The translations under genes and the position numbers were made by a program. Under the pieces are notes generated by a model that was not told where the DNA came from, searched no databases, and saw nothing but the letters and a program-made list of their open reading frames with translations. Positions 20,017 to 30,800 of a stretch of DNA of 64,000 nt are shown here, piece by piece. Origin of the DNA: Aurantiochytrium sp. KH105 (taxonomy: Eukaryota; Sar; Bigyra; Thraustochytrida; Thraustochytriidae); contig BGKB01000083.1 of NCBI GenBank assembly GCA_003116975.1, forward strand, positions 284,504-348,503, given 5' to 3'. The first letter of the stretch is position 1. Each line of letters starts with the position of its first letter.

Positions 20017-21303
20017 ATGAGCGGCGCGACAAGTAGTAAAGAGACCAGCGGCGACGGGCATCATGTGGTGACCGTGGCTACCGGGACGACTGCAAGCGCA
20101 GAGGCACCGACCAAGTCTGCGCAAGAGCTCGTTGTCGAGCTACAGCGTGCAAATGATGAACTCAAGAGGAGAAACGAGCTCCTCCAGGCGAACGTAGAAC
20201 GACTCGGCGACGAGCTCGCCGCGTACCAGCAAAAGAAAGACCTCGAGACCAAGGGTCTTAATGAGTTTTTGCGCAAGGTGAATCACTACAGTCGCGTCGT
20301 TGCCAATGCAGACATTAGCAAGCAATTTTACGTCGATGTGCTTGGTTGCACAGTCTTGAATCGACCCAATTTCCCCGTCCCAGGCCACTGGCTCTGGATG
20401 GGCAACATTCAACTGCACCTCATCGAGGGCAAGCATGTAGACCTTCGCATGGACGGTGTGGCTGTAGGCAACGTGAACCACATTTCTTTTGAAGCTCACG
20501 ATATTGGCCGCGTACAGACACGTCTCGACGAACTCGAGATCCCATACGAGAAGAAGCTCATTCCCGAAGCTGGCTACTTGCTCGTGCAGCTCTTCTTTGC
20601 GGACCCTGACGGCTATTACATCGAGGTCTGCACATGTGATCAGATGAATGACTTTATCTTTGCAAGTGACCCTGCAAGTGTGCGCGACGGACAGGCCGCT
20701 AACGCCCTGGCAGGCTACACGGAGGGCGTCGAGCCTGTAGGCCCAACACTGGCACTCATGGCAGGTCTCAGCCTTGCTTCGCTTGGAGACAGCGACCCAT
20801 TCTGCTCTACCGAGGCTCTTTTCCAGAGCATGCTTGCCAAACTGCAAAAGGTCTTTGTCGCCGTCGCGCCTGGGGCCGAAGAAATTGTTCCTGAAGATGT
20901 CCTCGAGCTACTTCATAAGCTTGGTCATCCGAATGTAAATGCCAATCAGCTCACGTCTTTGCTCATGTCTGCGGATCTCGATGCTTCAAAGTCGCTCAGC
21001 TTTGTGGAGCTCCTCAAGCTCTTCGTGGAGCTCATCAAAGGCACGCGTGACAATATCAAGCAAGCGCTCGGTTCCGCTTTTCAAGCAGCCGACGCTGACG
21101 GTAGTGGCGCATTGTCTCGTAGCGAAGTCTTGCAGCTTGTATGGTGTCTCGGAATCCCACTGTCCGAAGACGCCGCCGACCAAGTGTTTGCCAAGGTCGA
21201 CCGTAATGCAGATGGAAAAATTGTCATTGCCGAGCTTTCCGACATGGTCCTCGAATGTTCCGCGCAGCTCGCCGAGGGTCTTCGTCAGACCACTGCATCA
21301 TGA
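20017..21303 (+). CDS. VOC (glyoxalase-fold) domain fused to EF-hands
   Basis: 428 aa from ATG 20017 (the frame is open back to 19903 without an ATG). Residues about 35-78 form a short coiled coil. Residues about 86-206 form a vicinal-oxygen-chelate module with metal-ligand positions visible: H90 (VNHYSRVV), H155 (VNHISFEA) and E203 (GYYIEVC), with the FFADPDGYYIE signature of glyoxalase I and fosfomycin-resistance relatives. After a linker come helical EF-like units and two canonical loops, DADGSGALSRSE (about 359-370) and DRNADGKIVIAE (about 395-406), which keep the expected acidic positions. It may therefore be a Ca2+-controlled metalloenzyme, probably cytosolic since no signal or membrane segment is seen. 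The substrate is unknown. Confidence 0.85.
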   Translation: MSGATSSKETSGDGHHVVTVATGTTASAEAPTKSAQELVVELQRANDELKRRNELLQANVERLGDELAAYQQKKDLETKGLNEFLRKVNHYSRVVANADISKQFYVDVLGCTVLNRPNFPVPGHWLWMGNIQLHLIEGKHVDLRMDGVAVGNVNHISFEAHDIGRVQTRLDELEIPYEKKLIPEAGYLLVQLFFADPDGYYIEVCTCDQMNDFIFASDPASVRDGQAANALAGYTEGVEPVGPTLALMAGLSLASLGDSDPFCSTEALFQSMLAKLQKVFVAVAPGAEEIVPEDVLELLHKLGHPNVNANQLTSLLMSADLDASKSLSFVELLKLFVELIKGTRDNIKQALGSAFQAADADGSGALSRSEVLQLVWCLGIPLSEDAADQVFAKVDRNADGKIVIAELSDMVLECSAQLAEGLRQTTAS

Positions 21304-21908
21304 TGTGAAGGTTAGCTCGCTCTTGGGCTTGATTGAACCGTCCACGATCACGAGACTCGATCAAGGCACGGCCAGCCAAAATCTATTCTACATTTCTATG
21401 TGGCGGCGGATCGTCGCTTGTATAATCAGCTCTCAACAATCATCTCATCGACAATATCAAAGAATTCATCTGCATCTGCTGCAGAATCGTTTGCATCGCC
21501 GTCGTCGCCACCACCCAAAACCATGTCCGACGTAGTCTTGCGTTTTTCTTGCACGTGCTTCTCTCTTACCTGGCATCTCATCTCGGGAGAAGGCGATATA
21601 CACAGTACTACAACTTGCTGTCGATCGCGCCGCGTTCAGTTCGGATGCGCCTTCGTCCGCTCTCGACCATAACCAGCGCGCGCGCAAGGGGCTCGCAGAG
21701 CCTAGCCAGACGTCACCTCGGTCCGGTCCGGTGACTGCCTGCGTATAGAACACACACTCTTCGTCCTGCTCTTCCGGCTTGACATGCGCGGACAGACAGA
21801 CAGACAGACAGACAGCCAGACAGACAGACAAACCCCGCGGAAAGCTCGCGCTCGCTCGCACGCGGCGGAGATAGCGGCCACGGCAGCATCTGACCACACG
21901 CGGACGCG
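21304..21908. other. Intergenic spacer upstream of pantothenate kinase
   Basis: Holds a GACA tetranucleotide array at 21791-21831 about 80 bases before the pantothenate kinase start. No gene is seen. Confidence 0.55.
21791..21831. repeat. GACA tetranucleotide microsatellite
   Basis: About ten GACA units with one GCCA interruption. GACA or its complement TGTC recurs at 32226-32265 and 63166-63180, each time in a spacer near a gene start. Confidence 0.85.
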
Positions 21909-23102
21909 ATGGCGGTGCGCGAAAATTGTCAGGTGAGCAGCGGCCTGGACGTGGGCGGAACCCTGGCCAAGGCTGTCATCTTCGTGCCCGAGGGCCATCC
22001 CCAGAGCGCGGCCCTGCACGAGACGCTTGCAGACATTGCGTGGGTGGAGGATGACATGCGCATGCCGGCCATTGGCGGTCACCTCATTTTCCTCAAGTAC
22101 CTATCGTCGCATGCGAACCAAGCGTGGCGTAATGTGCGAAAGCATGACCTATTGCCGCGAGGAAGCCGCGTCGACGCGACGGGCGGCGGGGCCTTCAAAA
22201 TCCTCGACGAGAGCATGCAACGTCTCGGTCTCCAACTGCATCGCCATGACGAAATGGAAAGCCTGATGCGAGGCCTCTTGCTCATGGCGCTCGTGCCAGG
22301 AGAGGCGTTTTCCCTGCGCAACATTCTCTTCAAGGGCGCACGCGGACCAGCCCGTGAGCGCATCGAAACGCAACCCGTGCAGCTTGACGCAAGCGCTGGC
22401 ACGGGCTTCCTCGTTGTCAACATTGGTAGCGGCGTTTCTTTCGTGCACTGCACCAAGGACTCGTTTGAGCGTGTCGGTGGCTCGAGTCTTGGCGGCAGCA
22501 CATTTCTTGGCCTCACGGCGCTACTCACGGGCGAGGACAGTTTTGACCGGGCCATCGACCTCGCCGCCAATGGCGATTCAGCACGAGTCGACATGCTTGT
22601 CAGAGACATTTACGGAGCCGGAAAAGAGGTGTATGGCCTCAAAGGCACGACGCTGGCCTCTTCATTCGGCAAGATGATCTCGCGCAAGAATCGAGCTGCT
22701 GCGCGACCAGAAGACATTGCTTTGTCCACGCTCATTATGTGCAGCATGAACGTAGCTGCTCTTGCTCACTTGCACGCCAAGACGCGAGGCACGCGCCACA
22801 TTGTCTTTACAGGCTCCTTCCTGGCGCGCTCTGGGCGGACCTTTAAGCGACAGGACGAGGCATGGCAGCATTCCACGAGCGAGTTGCACCTTCACAAGCG
22901 CAACTCCATCGCCATGCGCACCCTTGCCTACGCCGTATCCTTTTGGTCCAAGGGAGAGCGCTCGGCCGTGTTTTTCAGGCACGAAGGCTTTCTTGGTGCC
23001 CTCGGTGCCCTCACGCACGCAGGAGTCACTGTTGAACATGCGGGAATGCCCGTCGAGCAGCCGCACGTCTCTGAGGCCTCTGCGCTCCTCTCCAAAGTGT
23101 AG
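21909..23102 (+). CDS. Type II (eukaryotic) pantothenate kinase
   Basis: Catalyses ATP-dependent phosphorylation of pantothenate, the first step of coenzyme A synthesis. 397 aa from ATG 21909. The ASKHA-fold motifs of the eukaryotic PanK family are visible in order: a glycine-rich phosphate loop (SGLDVGGTLAKAVIF), ATGGGAFKI, VNIGSGVSF and RVGGSSLGGSTFLGL. The last two are near diagnostic for PANK1-4. Length matches the catalytic core (about 360 aa), with almost no N-terminal extension and no obvious mitochondrial presequence, so it is probably cytosolic. Enzymes of this family are inhibited by acyl-CoA; whether this one is cannot be seen here. Confidence 0.93.
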   Translation: MAVRENCQVSSGLDVGGTLAKAVIFVPEGHPQSAALHETLADIAWVEDDMRMPAIGGHLIFLKYLSSHANQAWRNVRKHDLLPRGSRVDATGGGAFKILDESMQRLGLQLHRHDEMESLMRGLLLMALVPGEAFSLRNILFKGARGPARERIETQPVQLDASAGTGFLVVNIGSGVSFVHCTKDSFERVGGSSLGGSTFLGLTALLTGEDSFDRAIDLAANGDSARVDMLVRDIYGAGKEVYGLKGTTLASSFGKMISRKNRAAARPEDIALSTLIMCSMNVAALAHLHAKTRGTRHIVFTGSFLARSGRTFKRQDEAWQHSTSELHLHKRNSIAMRTLAYAVSFWSKGERSAVFFRHEGFLGALGALTHAGVTVEHAGMPVEQPHVSEASALLSKV

Positions 23103-23631
23103 CTGACATATAATTATTCCATCTTTTTGCTCATTCCATGTTCATTGCTATGCGCGTTACTATTTACAATTTTTCTCATCTTCGTTCATAAGATTTGGTC
23201 TGTGTCGTGAGATCTGAAGTCTTTTCCTTGGTCACTCGGTTGCTCGCAATATTGCTACGCCGATGAATAGCTGATGGTGCATTCCACAAAAATCATATTG
23301 CCAGCGTCAATTGATTGAAACGAGTAGGCTGCCCGACCTCGACCCTGATCTAAGCCAAGCCAAGCCAAGCCAAGCCAAGTCAAGTTCGCCAAAGCCAACG
23401 CTGCTCTACGCCCAGGCCTAATCGCCAAAAGACAAAATAAAACAAAAATGAAAATAAAAATAAATAACGCAAAAACAAAAAGGAAGGAAGGAAGCAAGGA
23501 AGGAAGGGAGGAAGTGCTTGTTGCCGCCGCCGGGCAAACGAGGATTGGCCAAGGGAGGCTGCGCGAGAGCCTCGGGTGCGCGAGAGAGCGCTGCGCGGGC
23601 GGAGAAGCGCGGGTCGGTGCGCGGCGGGGAG
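23103..23631. other. Spacer upstream of the iron-transporter gene
   Basis: Contains a CCAAG array (23352-23385), an A-rich stretch and a GGAA array (about 23484-23515). An open frame from 23518 runs into the transporter but has no ATG before 23632. Confidence 0.55.
23352..23385. repeat. CCAAG pentanucleotide microsatellite
   Basis: Six to seven CCAAG units in the spacer; the complement of the TTGGC motif arrayed at 15061-15130. Confidence 0.8.
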
Positions 23632-24513
23632 ATGGCGTCCGAGTCGACGCCGCTCGTGGCGAACGGCGGCAGCGGTCCAGGGCGCGACCTGAGCCTTGCG
23701 CGCGATGCGTGGGAGAAGGGCGACGCCGAGCTTTCGCGCCAAGCACACCAAACGGAGAAGAGCCCCGAGGAGGGCCACCAGACGGAGGGAGACTTCATCA
23801 AGAGCATTGTGTTTGGCGGCCTCGACGGCATCCTCACGACCTTCGCCATTGTCAGCGGCGCCACCGGTGGCTCGCTTGGCGTTGAGGCTATCCTCATTCT
23901 TGGCTGGAGCTCGAAGCTCGCCGATGCGCTCTCCATGGGTCTCGGCGACGCGCTCTCCTCTCGCGCAGAACACGAATTTGTCATGAAAGAGCGCGAGCGC
24001 GAGTACTGGGAGTTTGACAATTTTCCTGAGGGCGAAAAGGAGGAAATGATGGAGCTCTACAAGATGCGCGGCATGACCGACAGCGATGCCAAGTTGGTAA
24101 TCGATCTCATGTCTGAGCATCGCGACTTTTTCGTTGATGTCATGATGGTAGAGGAGCTTGGACTTCAGGTGCCCACGGGCGACGAGAACCCCTGGCTCGA
24201 GGGCTTTGTGACCTTTTGCTCTTTCATTTTCTTTGGCTTTTTCCCGCTCTTGGGCTACTGCATCTTCCCCTTTGCCTTCCCGCACATCTCTGACGAGGCT
24301 CTTTTCGTCATCGCCTGCGTCTTTTCTGGGCTTACGCTCTTTGTGCTTGGCGCGGTCAAGTCCATGTTCTCTACCAAATCCTGGTACAGATCCGGCTTTG
24401 AGATGCTCGTCATTGGCTCGGGCGTCTGCGTCGTGGCCTACTCGATTGGCGCGATTACTAGTGCCATGGTTGGTGTTGACCCGGACTCGATCGAGATCGG
24501 CCACGTCAGCTAG
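23632..24513 (+). CDS. VIT1/CCC1-family vacuolar iron (Fe/Mn) transporter
   Basis: Moves Fe2+ or Mn2+ from cytosol into the vacuole, usually in exchange for protons. 293 aa from ATG 23632 in a GAGATGG context. The family pattern is complete: a first membrane helix with IVFGGLDGILTTFAIVSGA; a second with ADALSMGLGDALSSRAEHEF; then a cytosolic acidic, helical metal-binding region (EREREYWEFDNFPEGEKEEM...); and three C-terminal helices. The conserved Asp in GGLDG and the Glu-rich middle domain are present. Length is the usual one. The Ser-Thr-Pro-Leu start (ESTPLV) is of a kind found in vacuolar proteins, an impression only. It is convergent with the second 2OG oxygenase, 234 bases apart. Confidence 0.93.
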   Translation: MASESTPLVANGGSGPGRDLSLARDAWEKGDAELSRQAHQTEKSPEEGHQTEGDFIKSIVFGGLDGILTTFAIVSGATGGSLGVEAILILGWSSKLADALSMGLGDALSSRAEHEFVMKEREREYWEFDNFPEGEKEEMMELYKMRGMTDSDAKLVIDLMSEHRDFFVDVMMVEELGLQVPTGDENPWLEGFVTFCSFIFFGFFPLLGYCIFPFAFPHISDEALFVIACVFSGLTLFVLGAVKSMFSTKSWYRSGFEMLVIGSGVCVVAYSIGAITSAMVGVDPDSIEIGHVS

Positions 24514-24747
24514 ACGACTAGCCTTGCAATATCTCTTTCCCTCGCACAAAACGCGGCAAGGCGTTGCCGACTTTAACGATAATTATGCTGCTCCTCTTTT
24601 TTATTTTCTTTGGTCTCCTTTCATTTATCACTGTGGCCTTGACTAGGCCCAAGGCTCAACGAGAGGAACGTCTGTATGCTGTGATGAAATCAAAAATGAC
24701 TTTGCAAACGAAAGTGCTTGCGGAAAACTTATGAAATGTGATTGCCT

Positions 24748-25761
24748 CTACAGTCTACCAGCAACGAGATAGTCACTAATTTGCACGTCGGCCTTGCCGG
24801 TGTCCTCGAGGTCACCTTCAAAGCGTCGCCTACGGAACTCGCCCCAGGTAAAAGGCCGGTATCGAGGCGGCACGTCATCAAGCGTGCGCTTCTGCATCAC
24901 TGCCTCGTAACTAGGATTCAGAAAGAATGGAGCGGAATAACGCTCTTGCTCTGGATTCGCCAGCACACGATGGACCGGCGACTGGAAGCGGTCGTTCGAC
25001 CAGACCTGGCACACATCACCGATGTTGATGATGAAGGCGCCCTTTGCCGGGTGCACGCGCGTCCAGCGCTGCGCGACCCGGTCAAAAACTTGCAATGAGC
25101 AAGGGTCGCCTTCTCGTTGGCGCAAGACAGTCAGCATGCCGGCATCAGTGTGACGATTCACCGAAAAAACGCCATCCTTGTCAGGTTTGGGCTCCTCTTC
25201 AGAATTCCAATCTTCCGGGGCAGCTCGCGTTGTACAAACGGGATAGTAGTTGATTCGCAAAAATGACGTGTTGGGCCGGAGTTCGGGGTCAAAGCTTTGC
25301 GTCTCCAGCGAGAGCGCTTGAGCCAAATATCCAGCGAGCCGCAATGCAAGCGTTTCAAGCTCGCAAAAGTAGCGCTTCACGTCCGTGCGAAAGCGGGTGG
25401 GTTCATCTGGCCACTGGTTGGTGCCGTCGATTGCGAAATCGCCCTCCTCGCCAACATCGAAGACTTCCTTAAAGTCCGGAGTCTGCTTGGTGAGCTCATC
25501 ATCGAACCATCCTCGAGAATTGTCGGCGTGGCGCTTCACTTTGCGTTTGAGATCTGAGGGCTGCGCAAAGAACGCCTCCACGGACTCATCAAAAAGTCGA
25601 ATAGTTTCGGGGTTCACATCGTGGTTTACCACCTGGAAAAACCCCCATCGCTCGCACGCGTCTGCAATCTCGTGTACAATGGGACCTTCGGCGCCACCGA
25701 GGTTGATCACAGGCGGTTCGCGCCCAGCGCGAAATTCTTTCGGTCTCTCCGGGGTCATCAT
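24748..25761 (-). CDS. 2-oxoglutarate/Fe(II) oxygenase, isopenicillin N synthase-like (second copy)
   Basis: 337 aa from ATG 25761 (a second Met follows directly). The N-terminal DIOX_N region has the WGFFQVVNHDV block (39-49). The C-terminal beta-helix carries HTD (H204, D206), the distal H264 in PVHRVLAN and the 2-oxoglutarate-binding R274-Y-S276. It shares fold and motifs with the oxygenase at 2351-3541 but is otherwise quite different and lacks its presequence-like start, so it is probably cytosolic. Such enzymes act in secondary metabolism, hormone or antibiotic-like chemistry; the substrate is unknown. It is divergent from the Sec66-like gene. Confidence 0.9.
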   Translation of the reverse strand: MMTPERPKEFRAGREPPVINLGGAEGPIVHEIADACERWGFFQVVNHDVNPETIRLFDESVEAFFAQPSDLKRKVKRHADNSRGWFDDELTKQTPDFKEVFDVGEEGDFAIDGTNQWPDEPTRFRTDVKRYFCELETLALRLAGYLAQALSLETQSFDPELRPNTSFLRINYYPVCTTRAAPEDWNSEEEPKPDKDGVFSVNRHTDAGMLTVLRQREGDPCSLQVFDRVAQRWTRVHPAKGAFIINIGDVCQVWSNDRFQSPVHRVLANPEQERYSAPFFLNPSYEAVMQKRTLDDVPPRYRPFTWGEFRRRRFEGDLEDTGKADVQISDYLVAGRL

Positions 25762-26632
25762 GGTGTCTCTCGCTCGGCACCTGCCTGCAAGCTACCGCAC
25801 CACGTAGAATCTACGCGCCACGCGTGAACCCGGCTTCGATCTACGCGCCCCCGAACGCTGCTCTGCTCTGCTCTGCTCTGCTCTGCTCTAATTTCTGTTT
25901 TGCTTTGCTCTGTGCGCTTTTGGTGTGCTTTTTGTGGCTTGCTTGCTTTTCGTGCGCCTGCGCTTGTCGGTCCAGTGGCCGCCGCCACGAAAGCTTCCTC
26001 AGTCTCCGTCTCGCGTCTCGGGCCCGCTTCTCGGCGCGAGTCTCTCCCGCGTGCGTGCCTCCCTCCGCGTTCCGCGTCTGCATCCTCTGCTGCCGCGACT
26101 CCGCGTCCTCGCCGCCCTCGCAGCGCAAGCGTCCGCGCGCGGCCCAATCGCGATCACCGAAACGACAACTCAAACAAACAAGCACAGCCGAAGCGCAAAA
26201 GTAAAAAATAAAAATAAAAGAATCGCCGTTTCGGGCTTCCAGCCGTTGGCGTCGTTTCATAACGACTCACAGTAGTATTACGAGGGCGAGGACGGACAGG
26301 CACGAAACGGCTGCTACGAAGGACGGTTGGGGATAACTGCCGTAACGAAGTCTTCCACGCTGGCTGCCGCGAAGAAGAAGAAGAAGAAGAAGAAGAAGAA
26401 GAAGAAGAAGAAGACACGGCGGGAGACGGAGACGGAGACGGCGTCGGTCTGCGCGGGCAGCTGGCTGCGGCAGACCTCGAAACCGCGAGGCTATTTAATT
26501 GACCCTTTGCGCAGCGGCCGGAGCAGAGGACGGCCGACGTCTCTCCGCGGCGGACGCGAAGGCAAGCGTTGAGGTGGACGCAGAGACGTAGAAACGGAGA
26601 CGCAGACGCGGGAGAGAGCCCTCGAGAGCGAG
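25762..26632. other. Divergent spacer with CTCTG and GAA arrays
   Basis: Shared upstream region of the oxygenase and Sec66-like genes, 871 bases. It carries a CTCTG array at 25860-25888 and a pure GAA array at 26371-26414. Overlapping ORFs on both strands are low complexity. No gene is seen. Confidence 0.55.
26371..26414. repeat. GAA trinucleotide microsatellite (about 14 units)
   Basis: Uninterrupted GAA units about 220 bases before the Sec66-like start codon. Confidence 0.9.
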
Positions 26633-27328
26633 ATGGCCTCCGAAGGCGGCCCAACCGGCGAGGAGGAGTCACAGGTGCCGCCCGTGGAAGAGGTCCTGAC
26701 TGCGCAGCAGGCCCTTGTGTTGGTGGTCGTGCTGCTGCTCACGGCGCTATTCTACGCGTACAGATGGTACCGACGGGGCGCCAACGATCGCGCCGCTAAC
26801 GCCTTCATGGACTATGACTTTGAACTCCCCAAGGAAAAGCAGATGTTTATGGAGATTTACAAGCAAAAGCCAGAAAACAAGCGCGAGAACGCAGCCAAAC
26901 TCCAGGAATGGAGAAAGGCTCTCATGCAGGTCCACTTTAAGCGAGTCTTGGGCGTGATTTCTCTTCACGAGAAGGTTATGGCCGATTACAGGACGCAAAC
27001 CGCCCTGTACAAGCGCGGAGTCGCCGTGTCCATGCTGCCTCAGGTCGAAGCTGCAAAGAAACTGGTGGAACGCGAGGTGCAGGAATGCGGCGGTATCGCC
27101 AACAATCTCCAAGAAGGCTGGGGGCGAACAATCTTTCAGGAGGCCTACCAGATGAAGGAGAAGCTAGATGCCAACGAAGCAGCGAAGCGTGCCAAGGAGG
27201 ACCAAGACGCTCGCGAGAAACGCGAAGCTGAGCTCTTAAGGCAAGCCAAGGAACTCCAGGAAAAGGAAGAGGAGATGCTGCGCAAGCGGGCCGAGGAGGA
27301 TCTTCTTGGTTCGGAAAAGGCAAATTGA
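26633..27328 (+). CDS. SEC66: Sec66/Sec71-like subunit of the ER post-translational translocon
   Basis: In yeast, Sec66 (Sec71) works with Sec62 and Sec63 to bring finished proteins through the Sec61 channel. 231 aa from ATG 26633. A short acidic lumenal start is followed by one membrane helix (about 24-44, LVLVVVLLLTALFYAY) and then a cytosolic helical domain. That domain follows the family pattern, with KAALMQVHFKRV-like helix, LYKRGVAVSMLPQVE, and the key signature GWGRTIFQEA near residue 160 that matches the GWGQTIFQ motif of Sec66. The C-terminus is a highly charged coiled coil (KEDQDAREKREAEL). The match is by eye; the signature together with topology and length makes it good. The gene is divergent from the oxygenase. 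Confidence 0.82.
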   Translation: MASEGGPTGEEESQVPPVEEVLTAQQALVLVVVLLLTALFYAYRWYRRGANDRAANAFMDYDFELPKEKQMFMEIYKQKPENKRENAAKLQEWRKALMQVHFKRVLGVISLHEKVMADYRTQTALYKRGVAVSMLPQVEAAKKLVEREVQECGGIANNLQEGWGRTIFQEAYQMKEKLDANEAAKRAKEDQDAREKREAELLRQAKELQEKEEEMLRKRAEEDLLGSEKAN

Positions 27329-27872
27329 TGGTACGGTATTCATTCATTCTTTCTTTCCTTTATTTCTTCTTTCTTTTTCTTTGTTTGTTGACCGGAACTT
27401 GTGGAGGTTCTTTTTCCCCGAGTGAAGCAAACAAACAAACAAACAAACAACCAACCAACCAAACAAACAAACAAATGGCGAGTCAAAAAAGTACAGAAAG
27501 AGAGCCACGACGTATTTCGTTGGAAGAGCAAATGCGGCAGGAATCAGAAATCAGCAAAAGGCCGACCTTTTGCGATCGGGGATGAAAGGAAACAAGACGA
27601 TTTACTCGAAATGTTAAAAGTGCAACAACAACTCTTATACAAAATAATTTTTTTCCTTCCTACGCGTAGCTCGATTCTCCTTGTGCAAACGCCCAGACTA
27701 GCCTCTATATGGACGAACTAAAAAAACTCGAGCATGATGTCTGCTTCTTTTCAACAATACACAGCCACATACACAGATTCTTTAGGAACAAAAGAAAAAC
27801 ATACACGTGTCAGCAAATGATTTTCAGCAGGTTTCCGTTTCTTTCAGACAAAGCCGCCACTGTATCGCCGTC
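27329..27872. other. Convergent spacer with an AAAC array
   Basis: AT-rich, between two convergent gene ends. An AAAC/AACC array lies at 27428-27474. No gene is seen. Confidence 0.55.
27428..27474. repeat. AAAC/AACC tetranucleotide microsatellite
   Basis: About eleven units, mostly AAAC with three AACC in the middle, just after the Sec66-like gene. Confidence 0.85.
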
Positions 27873-30800
27873 TCAGCGCGTTTTCCGCTTCTTGGTGGTG
27901 CCTCCTTTCTTTGCAGATCCGGCGCCACGGGCGCGCGCACCCTTTCCTTCGACCCAAATTATCTTTTCCTTTTCGAAAGCGAGCCATTCAACGTCGCCAT
28001 CGTCATAGCTCACTCGATATTCATTGAGCGAATCATTGTACTCCTTGACGGTGCCAATAAAATATTCCTTCTCGAGAGGCCAAAGCACCTTGAGACGACG
28101 CCCAATGGCCGCTTTACCAAATGGGATTTTGGCTTTTGTCGCGGCCTTTTGCGCCTCTTCGGCAAACTCAGCTTCCTCTTGGCACGATCGCTTTGACCTA
28201 CGCATCGCGATAGACCTCTGTTTAGCCTGTGTGCGCGTCTCGCGAGATTCGGAACCCACGCTTCGCGCCGAGGCCGCCGATGATGGCCGCCGCGCGCTTC
28301 GCGGCGGGGTAGCAACAGTGCCTTTCGACTGTTGTTGATGCAGAGACCTGGACGAGGGCGTGCGAATTGGCGGCGGAGGCGAGGCCACGCGCTGGCCACG
28401 CCGTGGGGTACGCGCAGCAGAAGGGCCGGCGGGTGTCCCTGGCGCGACCTCGCGCTTTGACGCTGTCTTTCGACCCGCCTCGCTCTTTGGCTTTCCACCC
28501 TTGGTTGCAGAAACGCTCCTCGCTCGTGTTGCACCAGCAGCAACAGCAGCTCCAGACTTGGCCTGAATTGAAGATGCCGAAGAGTCCATCGATTCTTTGC
28601 GGGGAATTCGCGGATGGGCTTTAAAGGGATCGACGTCGCCGACCATGAGTTTCTCAAGCTCCGTCTTGCGGCGACGCTTCGATGCGCTTCCCCGGGTCCC
28701 CGCGACGGAGGTTCCCGTGGATTCAAAATCCGCATCAGCCGCGCTCACGGACGCTGCGTCCTGATTCGGGGTCTCCTCGACAGATTCTGAGTGAGAACGT
28801 TTGTCTTGACCAACAACACGGCCTTCGCGCGAAGACACGGCGGACGTCGCCTTGGTGCCCTTGCCATTTGCCAAACTGGTGCCGTTCTCCAAGCTATCTT
28901 GCGTCCCATCGGTGGGGCTTGGCTCTCGCTCTTCTTTGGGCTCGGTGCCTGACGAGGAGGCCTCGCGACCAACTTCTGGCAAAGCCTTTGGCGACGCCAC
29001 CTCGTTCCCGTCTGCCTCTGCCTCTGCCTCGTTCTCGTCCTGCGCTTTGACTGCCTTTGCGCCTGCGCGGCCTCGGCGTCCCTTTGCTTTGTGAACCTTT
29101 ATCTCCTTGTCCTCCTCTTTGACAGCCTTCTTCATTTTGTCTTCGTCAACCAGAGATGATTCCTCGTTTTCTTCGTTGGTGCTTTCATCGGCATGTTCTT
29201 CCTCGTCATCCTCTGCAGAAGCAGACGAGGATGCGTTGGCACGGGCGACTCGCGCAGCTGCCAAGGCAGCTTCCTTTTCCGCTCGAGCTTGACGTTTTGC
29301 TCGAGCGCGCAAGCGCGCCTTTTCACGTCTGCTTTCGGCGACCACCTCAGGAATGAGATAGTTGCAAAGAATGTCTGCAACAGCGTCTTCCTCCTCGTCG
29401 AGCAGCCGCCAATGAAAAGAGTCTTCTTCGTCGGGAGAGAGAGCGGTCCCGTTTTCTCTAAACTTCATTTCCTCCGATACGCCAGTGTTCTCATAGCGAA
29501 CGACGGAAAGCTCAAGTCGCGCCTTGAAACTGGTGCACTTGGCAGGATACCATTGGCCTTCCCATTGAACGCGAACGCGCTTGCCCACAATGCGACGTGG
29601 CGTCCATTCTCCGACGTCTTCGGTGGTGTTGTCGCTCGCGGCGTCTTGCGCCCCGGTCGTCTTGGGTTTCTTAGGTTTAAGAGCAGGCGATCGCGCCGCG
29701 GCGGCGCGGGGTCGCCTTCTCGAAGTTTGCTCATCCTCGCTGGTTTCCTGCGCCTTTGCACTTTCGTCTTCGTCGCTTTCGCGTTGTTTCCGTTCGTCTT
29801 CTCTTCGAGCCAGGACTTCGTCGACTTGGCAAGCGCGAAAGCCCAAAATGGAGGAAACTCTTTTGACGGGAGGTGGGTCCGATGACGCTGGCGACGGGCT
29901 ATCGCTGGCTTGCGAGCCGGCAGGTTCGGTCTCGCTGAGGTCAGCCATGCCGACGTCAAAGAGGAGGCCGAGACCACAAGGAGACAAGGGTCCCAACAAT
30001 GGGTTCTTTTCGCCCTTGACAACTGCCGTTTTGCGCGGGCGCTTGCTGGCCGTTGCACGCTCACGCTCGCGTTCGCGTTCGAGCTCGAGGGCGATCCGAA
30101 CGGCTTCTTCTTCGCGATGAAGTCGATCTTGGTCTTGCTTCTCGGCGGCGATGCGTTGCTGACGAATTTGCTCCTCGAGATAGAGCCTGTACTTGCGTTG
30201 CTGTATTTCCTGTTCCTGTTCTTTGAGCAGCTGCTGCTGGCGTTCGAGTTGCTGCTGGCGCTCTCGGAGTTGTGCCTGTAGGCCTTGGTCAGCGCGCAGC
30301 TTTTGCAGGTGCTCCGCGATGGCCGCAACCGGGTCTGAGGCGTTGTTGGCGACGGCACGGAGGCCTGGCGCCTGCTCGAACATGACGTCGAGATTCTGTT
30401 TGGTAAGCATCTGAGTCTGTTGTTGGCGCTGCTGCATCTCCTGGAGACGTTGCATTTGTTGGAGTTGTTCTGGGGAGAGCCCGATGCCCAAGGAGGAGAG
30501 GATGCTTTGACTAACCATTTGCTGTTTGAGCGAAGCCACCATGGAGCGGAGCTGTGTCGCCATGACGCCAACGAGCTCTTCGGTGACCAGAGCTCGCGTG
30601 CGCGAGAACTGCGCGTCGAAGATGCTTCGTCCGTATGCCTCCGCTTCGAGCGCGGAGTGTCCGTTTGATTGCCAGAGCTGCGCGGCCTGCGTGGAGAGCA
30701 TGAGGGCCCCGATGCGGAGGTTCTTCTGGGCGTTAAAGAAGAGAACCGCCTGTTCGCGCGAGAGCAGTTTGAAGGCGTACTGGGTGACGGCGTCGCCGGA

